Shown here one piece after another: positions 1-8,310 of a stretch of DNA of 64,000 nucleotides. The notes beneath the pieces are model-generated. The model worked only from the letters and a program-made list of their open reading frames with translations, was not told the DNA's origin and made no database searches. Position numbers and translations under genes: made by a program. This DNA is from Microvirga ossetica (lineage in GTDB: Bacteria > Pseudomonadota > Alphaproteobacteria > Rhizobiales > Beijerinckiaceae), in the NCBI RefSeq assembly GCF_002741015.1, contig NZ_CP016616.1:5482501-5546500 (forward strand), read 5' to 3'. Positions within the stretch are counted from its first letter, which is position 1; each line of letters begins with the position of its first letter.

Positions 1-116
1 GTCTCGAAGCCGCAGACGTGGCACTGAACGGTGGCGGCGAAGCCACCATCAATGGTGGCGAAGCTCAGGACGGATGCTGCGTCGCAGGAACACTGTGGGC
101 AGAACGTCTGGCCCAT
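1..116 (-). CDS. Small zinc-ribbon protein, partial (runs off left edge)
   Basis: An ATG at 116 on the minus strand opens a frame that leaves the window after 38 residues. It begins MGQTFCPQCSCDAASV and continues to a second CHVC pair, so it has a CxxCxC ... CxxC pattern typical of a small zinc ribbon. A purine-rich ribosome site (AGGAAAGG) sits just upstream of the ATG. The C-terminus is missing, so family and function are open; it may be a small metal-binding or nucleic-acid-binding protein. It is divergent from the multicopper oxidase gene, with about 190 bp between them. Confidence 0.45.
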   Translation of the reverse strand, partial: MGQTFCPQCSCDAASVLSFATIDGGFAATVQCHVCGFE

Positions 117-304
117 GTCGCCTTTCCTCTTCCTGGCGATGGCCGCCGGGTGACTTCAGGGTAACCCATGTGGAGCCGCCTTTGAGCCCAGGAAGCCGCG
201 ACAAATTCGATGTCGACCCCGAACAGCCGAAGGCAAGTTCTTGAGGCACCCCCCAAAACGCGGTATGTTGCAAATGATTTGCAAGAGCGACAAGGTCGTG
301 CGGC

Positions 305-1423
305 ATGCGCAATTGGCTGCGAGAGACCGTCAACCGACGTCACCTTCTCTGGGGCAGCCTCGCCACGGCAAGCGGCTCCCTAATCGGGGGAGCAGCGGCG
401 ACCGGTCAGAGTTCGCATGCGGGGCATGGTTCGGCACCACCCTACGACGCGAATGGGGCCGGTCATCACAGCTCGCACGGCCATATGATCACAGTCGGCG
501 ATGTCGGCAGCGCCCGCAACGGCTTCGACCCGACATCGCTCCTGACGGACTGGGAGACTGGGATCGTGTCGTCACTGCCGGACGGGCGTACGCTGCGAAC
601 CTTCGAGATCATCGGCGAGGACAAGGAGATCGAGATCGCGCCGGGCATCCTCTTTCCGGCCTGGACCTACAATGGCCGCGTGCCCGGCCCCAGCCTGCGC
701 GTGACCGAGGGAGACCGGGTGCAGATCATCTTCCGGAACTTCGCCTCACATCGGCACTCGATGCACTTCCACGGCATCCACTCGGCACGAATGGACGGCA
801 TTCCCGGAGCGGGCGAAATCGGTCCTGGCGAGGAATTCATCTACGAGTTCGATGCGCTTCCCTTCGGCTGCCATCTCTATCACTGTCACGCCCTGCCGCT
901 GAAGCGGCACATCCACAAGGGCATGTACGGCGCCTTCGTCATCGATCCCGATCCAGCGGGTCATCCCGAGCAGGCCGACGTAGCCCGCTCCCGCCTCCTC
1001 GGTACGCCCGAGAACCGGGAGTGGCAGGAATTCGTCATGGTGATGAACGGTTTCGACACCAACTTCGATGGGGAGAACGAGGTCTACGCCGTCAACACGG
1101 TCGCGCATCACTACGCCAAGCACCCGATTACCGTCATCCGCAGCAAGCCGGTGCGGCTTTACCTCATCAATGTGGTTGAGTTCGACCCGATCAACTCGCT
1201 GCACCTGCACGGCAACTTCTTCGACTACTACGACCACGGCACGACCCTGACGCCGACGCTGCGCACCATCGATACGGTCATGCAGTGCCAGGCCCAGCGC
1301 GGCATCCTGGAGTTCTCCTATCGCGCGCATGAGACGGGCCTGTACATGTTCCACGCCCACCAGGCCGAGTTCACCGAGCTCGGCTGGATGGGCATGTTCG
1401 ATGTGGTGGAGGCGGCCGCATGA
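305..1423 (+). CDS. Two-domain multicopper oxidase, Tat-exported
   Basis: This 372-residue protein should act in the periplasm, oxidising metal ions or phenolic substrates while reducing oxygen. The N-terminus has a twin-arginine-like signal (NRRHLLWGS) followed by a His-rich linker (SSHAGHGS, HHSSHGH, residues 37-60). Copper ligands are visible as HFHG (154-157), HLYHCH (190-195), HLHG (300-303) and HAHQ (350-353), the pattern of cupredoxin-type oxidases. It is shorter than a three-domain CopA or laccase, so a two-domain form is likely. Its stop overlaps the ATG of the ZIP-like gene by 4 bp, so the two are probably translationally coupled, and a Fur-family regulator follows. Substrate is unknown; metal detoxification is inferred from context. 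Confidence 0.85.
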   Translation: MRNWLRETVNRRHLLWGSLATASGSLIGGAAATGQSSHAGHGSAPPYDANGAGHHSSHGHMITVGDVGSARNGFDPTSLLTDWETGIVSSLPDGRTLRTFEIIGEDKEIEIAPGILFPAWTYNGRVPGPSLRVTEGDRVQIIFRNFASHRHSMHFHGIHSARMDGIPGAGEIGPGEEFIYEFDALPFGCHLYHCHALPLKRHIHKGMYGAFVIDPDPAGHPEQADVARSRLLGTPENREWQEFVMVMNGFDTNFDGENEVYAVNTVAHHYAKHPITVIRSKPVRLYLINVVEFDPINSLHLHGNFFDYYDHGTTLTPTLRTIDTVMQCQAQRGILEFSYRAHETGLYMFHAHQAEFTELGWMGMFDVVEAAA

Positions 1424-2645
1424 ACGATCGCGCGGGTCCTGAAACGGTTGTTGCTTCGCCACGTCCGCCCACGGTACGGCCGGGATACGCATTCGTGCTG
1501 TGGATCGCATTGCCCTTGTTCCTGCTTGGACTGGTAGCCACGTGGCTCGCGGTGTCCGATCCGTTGCGGGCCTTCAACAACGGCGCGCCGCCCGTCGAGC
1601 GGCTGACGTTCGAGCGCCGCATCCTCGACAGCACCGGCATTCACCTCCGCGTGCGGGCCGGCGGCTCCGAGCCGATCACCATCGCGCAGGTGCAGGTGGA
1701 TGACGCCTACTGGACCTTCGTCCAAGATCCGCCAGGCGACCTTGCCCGGCTCGCGACTGCCTGGATCCACATCCCTTTCCCCTGGACCCTCGGCGAGGCG
1801 CACGCGGTCCGGGTCGTGACGAAAACCGGGACGACCTTCGACCACGAGATCCCGGTGGCCGTGCGCACTCCGGAGGCTCACTCGAGCCAACTCGTGCCGC
1901 AGGCCGTGCTGGGAGCCTTTGTCGGCATCGTGCCGGTTGCCATCGGCCTGATGTTCTACCCGATGCTGCGCGGGGTCGGGGCACAGGGCATGAGCTTCCT
2001 GCTCGCCCTCACCATCGGCCTGCTCGCCTTCCTGTTCGTCGACTCGCTCGAGGACGCGCTCGAGCTGGCCGGGGAGGCGGCCGTCGCCTTTCAGGGCCAC
2101 GTGATGGTGGTGCTTGCGGCCATGGTCAGCTTTCTCCTGCTGTGGCTCATCGGCCGCCGCCGCGGTGCCCCGACCGGGCTGGGGCTGGCGACAGCCATCG
2201 CGCTTGGGATCGGCCTGCACAACCTCGGTGAGGGCCTCGCGATCGGTGCCGCCTTCACGGCCGGAGCCGCAGGGCTCGGCACCTTCCTCGTGCTCGGCTT
2301 TACGCTTCACAACATCACCGAAGGCATCGGGATCGCCGCGCCTCTGGTGAGGGGGAGCCGCCGCGGCTCTCCGCCTTCGTCTGGCTGGCCCTGCTGGCAG
2401 GCGCTCCGGCCATTCTGGGCATGTGGTTCGGTAGCCTCGCGTACAGCCCGCACTGGGCGGCCCTCGCGCTGGCCATCGGAGCCGGGGCCATTCTTCAAGT
2501 CATCGTCGAGGTTGCGGTCTATCTCTGGCGTCTGGACGACCGATGGAAGACCGGGGCGGTTCCTGTCAGCGTGTTCGGCGGGCTCGTGGCAGGCCTTTCG
2601 CTGATGTATGCCACCGCCGTCCTGGTGAAGGTCTTGCAAGCAAGG
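1420..2645 (+). pseudogene. ZIP-family metal transporter, frameshifted
   Basis: The first part has an N-terminal membrane segment, a periplasmic region of about 130 residues and then ZIP-type helices with the two metal-site motifs HNLGEGLAIG and HNITEGIGIA. Just after the second motif the frame is lost at a run of five G (2351-2355). Adding one G restores a frame that reads into WFGSLAYSPHW and further hydrophobic helices up to about 2645. The uncorrected frame ends at 2604 with a non-hydrophobic tail. The restored frame then runs into the next gene, so the native stop is unclear. It would have moved divalent cations across the inner membrane. The break may be a true mutation or a read error in the G run. 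Confidence 0.75.
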
Positions 2646-2655
2646 GACTGGTTCG

Positions 2656-3207
2656 ATGACGGCTCGCGGGACGAAGCATTGTCGCCCGGGAACCCCGGGC
2701 GACAGGATCGGGGCCAACCGCCGGACACGGGCAAGGGCCGGAGGCTCGCGGGGACCCGCTGCATTATCGGGGGCAAACCGCATCGAGTCCCAGTGTCGGG
2801 CGAAGGGGATGAGACTGACGGATCAGCGCCGCCTGATCGCCCGGGTTCTCTCGGAGGCCCAGGATCATCCCGATGTGTTCGAACTGCACCGCCGCGTGGT
2901 GACGCAGTGCCCGCATATTTCACTCGCCACCATCTACCGGACGGTCAGGCGCCTGGAGGCGGAGGGCATCCTCGAGCGGCGTGAATTCCGCGACGGCCAT
3001 GCCCGGTACGAGCCGGCGTCGAAGACGCATCATGATCACCTGATCGATCTCGAAACCGGCAGCGTCATCGAGTTCCGGAATGCCGAGATCGAGCGGTTGC
3101 AACACGAGATCGCGCGGCAACTCGGTTACCGGCTGGTCAGCCATCGCCTGGAACTCTACGCCGTGCCGATCCCGGTCGACCCTCGCTCGAACGAGGACGA
3201 GTCCTGA
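2656..3207 (+). CDS. Fur/Mur-family metal-responsive repressor
   Basis: The protein has the Fur fold: a winged helix with SLATIYRTVRRLEAEGI, then the HHDHLID metal and dimer region and a C-terminal dimer strand. Sequence features such as GMRLTDQRR and HRLELYAVP resemble the alphaproteobacterial Mur/Fur branch, which senses Mn or Fe. From ATG 2656, which has an AAGGGA ribosome site, the protein is 183 residues with a 50-residue Ala/Arg-rich lead that Fur proteins lack. ATG 2809 would give a more usual start but has a poor ribosome-site spacing. Its place behind the oxidase and ZIP genes suggests it controls this metal block. Which metal it senses cannot be told. Confidence 0.85.
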   Translation: MTARGTKHCRPGTPGDRIGANRRTRARAGGSRGPAALSGANRIESQCRAKGMRLTDQRRLIARVLSEAQDHPDVFELHRRVVTQCPHISLATIYRTVRRLEAEGILERREFRDGHARYEPASKTHHDHLIDLETGSVIEFRNAEIERLQHEIARQLGYRLVSHRLELYAVPIPVDPRSNEDES

Positions 3208-3221
3208 TCCAGTTCCGGCTG

Positions 3222-3623
3222 TCAGTCCCTCGGGCCGAGCAGAATGATGACCGCACCGGCCAGGCAAACACGGCGCCGGTGATCCCAGCGGTCGGGCTGA
3301 CGGTTCTCTACAAGCCATAGCCAACCAAGCGACGCGGCGATGTAGATCCCACCATAGGCTGCATAGGCGCCCCCCGCAGCATCAGCGTCAACCAGGATCA
3401 GACATCAAGCAAACACGATGAGCGATGCCATGCCGGGGAGCAGCCACCACACCGATTGTCCGAGACGGAAATAGGACCGAAAGGCAAAACAGCCGGCGAT
3501 CTCAGCCAGCGCGGCACCCACATACCAGAGCCTGTTCGCGGGGTGGCTGCTGGCCGCAACCATTCTGCCGGCCCAAGGCTCCACAATCCAGGCGCGACGA
3601 TCGTCAACCCAGTTGCCCATCAA
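3222..3623 (-). pseudogene. YnfA/UPF0060-type small membrane protein, broken
   Basis: The minus strand encodes [15 protein letters not shown], then [15 protein letters not shown], which is the start of the YnfA family (four-helix inner-membrane proteins of about 108 residues). An in-frame TGA at the position of a usually conserved Trp stops it after MASLIVFA. The frame then continues with [22 protein letters not shown] and ends [10 protein letters not shown], clearly the second half of the family. A five-residue stretch after DRWD is also out of register, consistent with small compensating deletions. No good start codon lies directly before the conserved N-terminus. The gene is most likely dead. 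Confidence 0.7.
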
Positions 3624-3658
3624 ATCTCAACGAGCATCTTTGGCCCGGACACCGTGAA

Positions 3659-3760
3659 CTCCCGACGGTCTTGAAATGGCACTTCCCGGAAGAATCGCTT
3701 TGGTCAGCTCATGACGCGGTAAACGGACCTTCATTTCATTTGCTGTTCACTACCTTTTGA
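3659..3760 (+). repeat. Small repeat; uninterrupted relative of the group II intron target
   Basis: This ~100-bp stretch matches the joined flanks of the group II intron. The segment GTCTTGAAATGGCA matches the bases just before the intron (10185-10198), and the following CGGAAGAA...CTTTGGTC...GCTCATGA...CCTTCATT matches the bases just after it (12125-12204). The minus strand of both copies can encode a short peptide beginning MKV and containing HE-TKA-LP, but neither copy shows a credible gene. It gives a local empty-site reference for the intron boundaries. Confidence 0.65.
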
Positions 3761-3769
3761 CCCTGAGCT

Positions 3770-4455
3770 GACCTTCGTCGCTTGAGCTAGTGAAGCTTCA
3801 TGACCGTACAGGTCTCGCAGGTGCAGGGGCAGTTAAGGGCTCTCAGCCTGGGTTTGCGGCGTTGATTTCGATGATGTTGCGGTCAGGATCGAGAATATAG
3901 ATCTGCGGGTATCCAACACGCATAGAGGTCCTGATGCCCATTGGATCATCAGGGCTCGCGTCCTCGCGATACCCCTTGGCTCTAAGCGCTTCCAGAGCCT
4001 GTGTATGGCTGGTGACCCGAACGGCAAAGTGGATGTCGTTGGTATCCATCCCTTTCGTGCTCCGAAATGTTGCCTGAGCATCACCAACAACAAGGTGTAG
4101 TTCCTGGCGAGTACCCACTTGGAACCACGCCCCGGCCACAGGCAAGGTGGGCCGCCGGATCTCCGTTAATCCGAGGACCTCCACGTAGAAGCGACGGGAG
4201 CGCTCCAAATCAGCACACGGGAGGGCCACATGGTGAAGGCCATCGATCTCCATAATCCTCTCCTAGCTGCACGCCCTGAGCGCACATCGAGCACGTGCTG
4301 GAACGTGATCGGGCCACTATGACGAGGCTGAGAGCGCCCTGGCAACTCGTCTTGGGAGGTAGCAATCCAGCTCGCAAGTTGGCTTGGGTCTGCTCGTCTG
4401 GCCTCAGCGGACGTTCGTGAAGGGCAAGCGATCGTCAGGGCCTGACCCGAAGCGG
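3770..4455. repeat. Duplicated VOC block, copy A
   Basis: This roughly 680-bp block, containing the VOC gene and about 200 bp beyond its start, recurs at 48528-49215 in the same orientation. Most positions agree, with scattered substitutions and few indels in both coding and non-coding parts. That indicates an older duplication of a whole gene unit. No transposase or terminal repeat is obvious at the block edges. Confidence 0.8.
3843..4253 (-). CDS. VOC-superfamily protein (glyoxalase/dioxygenase fold), copy A
   Basis: A 136-residue single-domain protein beginning MEIDGLHHVALPCADLERS, with the paired beta-alpha-beta modules of the vicinal oxygen chelate fold. Likely metal ligands are the His in LHHVALP, the His in NDIHFAV and the Glu in NIIEINA. 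Members act as isomerases, epimerases, thiol transferases or ring-cleaving dioxygenases on small molecules in the cytoplasm; the substrate cannot be read from the sequence. It is nearly identical to the protein at 48603-49016, differing at a dozen or so positions, such as IRRPTLP versus IPRPALP. No operon partner is visible. Confidence 0.85.
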   Translation of the reverse strand: MEIDGLHHVALPCADLERSRRFYVEVLGLTEIRRPTLPVAGAWFQVGTRQELHLVVGDAQATFRSTKGMDTNDIHFAVRVTSHTQALEALRAKGYREDASPDDPMGIRTSMRVGYPQIYILDPDRNIIEINAANPG

Positions 4456-4661
4456 TCATTCCGAGAACCGGCGGGTTTCTCCCTTGTCGATACGATCGAA
4501 TTGTCGCGCCAGATCTGCCTCGGACCGGCTGAAGGCTCGGAAGCAAGCGATTTCGGCACGCGACCCTGCAATCCCCAGATTGGCGCAGTCGAGTGTTTCA
4601 GCCAGCGAACCTTTGGCTCTGCTTGGGCGTGCCACCCTGAGAGGCTGACTGAAAACTCTTA

Positions 4662-4788
4662 GAATGCATCCCGCGGCTGCATTCTGGCAGGAATAGGAAG
4701 CACAATCAGGTGCAAACGGGACTGATTTTCACCGTTTCACGTGTGGGAAGCGCCAGGACGACACTTCGGATGCAGCGGATAGCTGCAT
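4662..4788. other. Two small palindromes sharing TGCAT arms, outside the IS end
   Basis: The gene-free stretch between the VOC block and the IS holds two hairpins. The first is GAATGCA with a 9-nt loop and TGCATTC (4662-4684). The second is ATGCAGC-GGATA-GCTGCAT (4770-4788). Their arms are related, which may mark the remnant of a palindromic element or ends of an older insertion. No gene was recognised between 4254 and 4793. Confidence 0.4.
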
Positions 4789-4821
4789 TTTGAGTCAGAC
4801 TCTGAGCTCGACTTTGGCCAT

Positions 4822-6177
4822 TTATGCTGGATAGCAGAGCGCCGCTGTCATTCGTTTCAGAACATCGATTTGGGATTTTGTCATGTTGGCGGGCCGGCGT
4901 GACGCATTGGAAACTGCGGCGGCCCAGAGCGAGCGTCGGACGGCCGCCAGAGCATCGCTGAAGGTGATCGTGCGCTTGTCGTACCAAGCGGCACACCGCG
5001 GGCGAGCCAAGCGCCGAATGGCGGGATCATCGGTCCAGAGGCTGACCAGCGAGAACAGCCCCAGCAGGGCTGGTGTCGTGCGGGCGATCGCCTTGTCCGA
5101 CCATTGGCGCTGCGTCTCCATCCCCAGGTGTCTGCGAGCCTCGGCAAAGGTCACCTCGGTGCTCCAGCGCCGCACAAACCAGCGCACGATCTCAAGAGGA
5201 TCGGCCTCGAGGTCCGTGCACAGAAACGCCTGAGGCTTGAGCAGGCCGGCCACGTCCCGCACCAGAACATAGCGGATCGGCACGTGCTTGCCGGGATGGT
5301 GCCAGATCGCCGTGCCGGAGACGAACTCGATCAGGCGTCCGCCACCGCCGTACCAACCGTCGACCCAGACACGCCGCCACGCCGTTTTGGGATGGGCCAG
5401 GCGTTCGGCCAGGCTCGGAAGGCGTTGCCCGACAATGCGGGGGCGCCCTCGCGTCCCGGGCCGACGGCGCGGAGCCGGCGTGAACAGGCGCGCATCCAGA
5501 CGCAGACGTGTGATCATGCACAGGCGATGCCGAACCGCGTTCAACAGGTCAATCGCCGCGAAACTCTGATCGGCCACCGCCACAATGCGCCGGTCCGGCA
5601 GCCAGCGGGCGACCTGGAGAAGAGCTTGCCGGGCCCAGTCGGTGAGCGCCTTGTGGCGCTGGCGATGCTCGCGCGAGAAGCGCTCGGAGGGCGCCAACAC
5701 GGTCAGGAAGGGCAAGGCCCACACGCGACCGGCCCACGGGATCGGGACGAGCAGCATGGTGGACAGCCAGCGCAATCCCGAGGCCTTGACGAAATGGCCA
5801 TGGGAGGAGCGGACCGGATCCCGGTAAATGCCACGGGCCCTGATCCGGGCACCCCAGCGGCGTTCGAGAGTGTCATCCAGCGCGATAATGACGGGCCCGG
5901 CCGGCACGAAGCTCGCCACCAGCAGGCCGAGCAGGCATCGCGCGATCTCGCGGCTGGACCACTGGTTGCGGTTGAGCACGCGGTGATAGTTCGTGAAGCT
6001 GCGGGTGCGGGCGAGGCCGACAACGGTGAGCATGGCGGTGACGGTCCGACGCCCTGGTGTGAGAAGAGCCCCCATGACGAGCACGAGGGCATGGCGGAAG
6101 GTTGGTCCGGTCAGGCCGGACCGGAACGGAACCAGCCAGGTGGACAGGAGGTCAGGAACATGGGGCTGGACGGGCAT
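4822..6177 (-). CDS. DDE transposase, IS701/IS4-like
   Basis: A transposase of about 451 residues. The DDE catalytic triad is visible as the first Asp in IIALDDTLERR, the second in VAVADQSFAA and the Glu in the late RRWSTEVTFAEARRHLGMETQ segment, the layout of the IS701/IS4 DDE superfamily. An N-terminal helical region (residues 1-90) should bind the terminal repeats. I chose ATG 6177, with a GGGAG-type ribosome site; a TTG at 6195 in frame gives six extra residues. The stop lies close to the left inverted repeat, so the gene nearly fills its half of the element. It appears intact. Confidence 0.85.
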   Translation of the reverse strand: MPVQPHVPDLLSTWLVPFRSGLTGPTFRHALVLVMGALLTPGRRTVTAMLTVVGLARTRSFTNYHRVLNRNQWSSREIARCLLGLLVASFVPAGPVIIALDDTLERRWGARIRARGIYRDPVRSSHGHFVKASGLRWLSTMLLVPIPWAGRVWALPFLTVLAPSERFSREHRQRHKALTDWARQALLQVARWLPDRRIVAVADQSFAAIDLLNAVRHRLCMITRLRLDARLFTPAPRRRPGTRGRPRIVGQRLPSLAERLAHPKTAWRRVWVDGWYGGGGRLIEFVSGTAIWHHPGKHVPIRYVLVRDVAGLLKPQAFLCTDLEADPLEIVRWFVRRWSTEVTFAEARRHLGMETQRQWSDKAIARTTPALLGLFSLVSLWTDDPAIRRLARPRCAAWYDKRTITFSDALAAVRRSLWAAAVSNASRRPANMTKSQIDVLKRMTAALCYPA

Positions 6178-6196
6178 GGCCACGATCTCCCACAAT

Positions 6197-6212
6197 CAGG
6201 CTCAAGAGCCTG
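6197..6212. promoter_or_regulatory. Dyad between divergent transposase and passenger genes
   Basis: CAGGCT-CAAG-AGCCTG forms a perfect 6-bp inverted repeat in the 45-bp gap between the transposase start (6177) and the passenger start (6223). A symmetric site between two divergent genes is the usual place for an operator controlling both. This is inference from position and symmetry only. Confidence 0.4.
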
Positions 6213-6222
6213 GGAGGTCGCC

Positions 6223-6882
6223 ATGGCCGAAATGGGTCGGACCGAGATCCTGACGCGCTATCGTCATCTGCGCGCGATCAGCACCCACCATCACAACGAG
6301 GCCCTCCGCTTCGTGCCGGATTCGGCTCTGATGGAGCAGGCGCGTCGCTTAGGCCTCACGGTCGGCAAGATGCTGGTGGCCGAGAGCCTGGACGAGGTGA
6401 CGTTGGCGTACGACCTGGCCCTCTACACCGCGCCGCCGGGCCGCTCGCGCGGGATGGAGCGCTATGTCCGCCACGCTGCCGCGACGCCCGGCTCGGATGA
6501 GGACATGATGTTGCAGGCCCTGCTGCGGGCCCGCTTCTCAGTCTGGCGGGTTGAGCGCCGGCATGAGACGGCCGGCTTGGTGGTGCTGGATCTCATGCGC
6601 CAGGACGAGGTTTGGCTCGTCGATGAGCATCTGGAGCAGACGGCTCATCCTGGCACCTCGCTGGCGATGCGACTGAGCACACCGGAAGCTTTTGCGATGA
6701 CGTGTGGGGTTGTCGTGCCGGTGGATGTGGAGATGATGGAGGAGGTGTTCGACACCATGCTGGAGCGCGTGCATGGCGATGCCGACGCGATTGCCAATGA
6801 TCGCCGGTTTGCTACCGCAATCTATCGGATCGCCGTGATGGACGCGCTCATGAGCCTGGTGAGATTTGCCGATCCGGACTGA
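6223..6882 (+). CDS. IS passenger protein of unknown function
   Basis: A 219-residue protein starting MAEMGRTEILTRYRHL, with GGGAGG five bases before the ATG. The same frame is open far upstream, but that part is antisense to the transposase and has no start support. It is rich in charged helices and contains RYRHLRAISTHHHNEA and TAPPGRSRGMERYVRHAA. No catalytic motif, membrane segment or known DNA-binding motif was recognised. It lies inside the terminal inverted repeats, between the transposase and the right end, so it travels with the element. A role in regulating transposition or benefiting the host is possible. I believe related proteins exist in other alphaproteobacteria, but this could not be checked. 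Confidence 0.7.
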   Translation: MAEMGRTEILTRYRHLRAISTHHHNEALRFVPDSALMEQARRLGLTVGKMLVAESLDEVTLAYDLALYTAPPGRSRGMERYVRHAAATPGSDEDMMLQALLRARFSVWRVERRHETAGLVVLDLMRQDEVWLVDEHLEQTAHPGTSLAMRLSTPEAFAMTCGVVVPVDVEMMEEVFDTMLERVHGDADAIANDRRFATAIYRIAVMDALMSLVRFADPD

Positions 6883-7115
6883 CCCGCAGATAGCCTACAG
6901 CGCCCTCAAAAATGGCCAAACTCGAGCTGAGGATCAGACCGATCGGGGCTGCTCATGGTTGAACAGGATCGCAATGGATCGCGCGGCCATGCCTTAACCC
7001 ATGTGAATGCTCGGCTTAAGCCGTTCCATAGAATGGCATTCTCGGAACTGGGAGAGCCGGAACTCTCCCACCACAGGAACATTCTTCAGCCGTCTACTCA
7101 GTCCTTGCAGCCGCC

Positions 7116-7358
7116 ATGCCTCGCTTCTTCGTTCACGTTCGCAGCAACTGCCATTGTTGGAGCTATGACGAGCACGGGCTAGACTTCCCCGATGAGGAGA
7201 CGGCCCGCCGCCAAACCTTGCGCGCGGCCCACGATCTCATCGATGTGTTCGCCGCCCGCGGCCAGGATCCATGCGACCATGCCGTCGAGATTGAGAATGA
7301 AGCAGGCGAGGTCGTGTTAGACATGCCGTTCTCCGAGATCTTCCTCCGGGACCCTTAA
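7116..7358 (+). CDS. DUF6894-type small protein
   Basis: An 80-residue protein beginning MPRFFVHVRSNCHCW, with GLDFPDEETARR in the middle and NEAGEVVLDMPFSEI near the end. This order (FxHV start, acidic-aliphatic middle, GEVV-xxxPF end) is that of DUF6894, a family common in Rhizobiales with unknown function. Its end overlaps the tail of the receiver gene on the other strand by 42 bp. A longer relative occurs at 39349. Confidence 0.75.
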   Translation: MPRFFVHVRSNCHCWSYDEHGLDFPDEETARRQTLRAAHDLIDVFAARGQDPCDHAVEIENEAGEVVLDMPFSEIFLRDP

Positions 7359-7982
7359 TGGTCCGGCCGGCGTAGCGGCCGCTTCCCCCACGGCAAGCCT
7401 GTCAGGATGCCCGGGGGGTGCCCAACCCTGCTGCCTCGGAATGCGCTCCATCGGGGACATCACTGCGGAATCCACATCGTGCTCGGCTTCCATTCCGCCA
7501 CAGCGCGTCAGGGGCTGCAATTCCACCTCCTGGCGTCCCGTACACGTCCGGCGAGCTCGCAGGTCATCCGGCGGGACATGATGACTGCGCATAAGGCGGT
7601 CGTGCTCTTCGTCCGGGCTGTCGATCCCACGCGCGAGCTCCGCTGCTGCCCATGTTCCCAAGACACCGACCACCTGCGCCATCCTGTAGGGCTTCGAGAT
7701 GATGATCCCTCCGGGTACAGGCTGCATCTGCTCGGCGTAACCCGTGACATACAGGACAGGCAGATCGGGGAAACGCTCGCGGTAGGCCCTGGCGACCTCC
7801 CAGCCGTTGGCTCCCGGCAGGCGAATGTCGGTCAGTAGGGCATCGAACGCAATCCCGGCGTGCAGGAACTCCAAGGCTTGGCTGCCGCTGCCCGCCTCGA
7901 TGACCTCGAACCCGGCATCTTCCAACCCCGCCACAGCCATCTCGCGGACAAACGGATCGTCTTCGACTACGAGAATTTTCAT
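7317..7982 (-). CDS. Single-domain response regulator with unusual tail
   Basis: From ATG 7982 the protein begins MKILVVEDDPFVREM, with acceptor Asp52 in LLTDIRLPG, Thr in YVTGYAEQ and Lys in IISKPY, so it is a complete receiver domain. There is no output domain. The last 100 residues are low in hydrophobics and do not resemble a domain, and they overlap the convergent DUF6894 gene, so the native stop may have been lost. The nearby HWE kinase at 8311, transcribed divergently, is a plausible partner. An upstream ATG at 8021 adds 13 residues without support. Confidence 0.75.
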   Translation of the reverse strand: MKILVVEDDPFVREMAVAGLEDAGFEVIEAGSGSQALEFLHAGIAFDALLTDIRLPGANGWEVARAYRERFPDLPVLYVTGYAEQMQPVPGGIIISKPYRMAQVVGVLGTWAAAELARGIDSPDEEHDRLMRSHHVPPDDLRARRTCTGRQEVELQPLTRCGGMEAEHDVDSAVMSPMERIPRQQGWAPPGHPDRLAVGEAAATPAGPLRVPEEDLGERHV

Positions 7983-8310
7983 GCCAGAATTTTCATGCTG
8001 CTCCCGCCCGATGGCCTGCATACATGGACAGCCAGGTCACCTCATAAACCCTATCTGGTTCCCTGAAAACACTCGGCGGAATTTGTGGCTAGCGTGCGTG
8101 AGCCCGCGTATAAGCGGTGCCGTGCCAGACCTACGCCGAAAACCGCTGCTGGAGCTTCTTGGGAAGAACCACAGTTAAAGGCACATCGTCGAGCAGCGCC
8201 GAACAGGAATATTGCCCTCCGAACCTAGCCTCGTGGTGCGGGCTTCAAGGCCTCAGGGGAAGCATGCTAGTGGTCGTGCTGGCCTTGGCCGAGCAGGAGG
8301 ACAAAGCACA
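7983..8310. other. Divergent intergenic region
   Basis: This gene-free gap separates the receiver gene (leftward) from the HWE kinase (rightward). Apart from the kinase ribosome site at its end (AGGAGG at 8295-8300), I see no convincing promoter, repeat or small gene. Confidence 0.4.

Larger units (their letters stand above)
4794..6939. mobile_element. IS701/IS4-like insertion sequence with passenger gene
   Basis: The left end (from GTCAGACTCTGAGCTCGAC) and the reverse complement of the right end (from GTCTGATCCTCAGCTCGAG) align over about 32 bp, sharing AGCTCGA-TTTGGCCATTT. These imperfect terminal inverted repeats enclose a DDE transposase on the minus strand and an unrelated gene on the plus strand, about 2.1 kb in all. 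No clean target-site duplication was found; only TGA is shared if the repeat is trimmed to GCTCGA. The exact outer boundary is therefore uncertain by a few bases. Confidence 0.75.

Noticed and set aside
1318..2310. 330-residue minus-strand frame in the oxidase-ZIP region
   Set aside because: It overlaps two recognised plus-strand genes and looks like low-complexity antisense.
5104..6222. N-terminal extension of the passenger gene
   Set aside because: It is antisense to the transposase and is Arg/Gly/Gln-rich; the real start with GGGAGG is at 6223.
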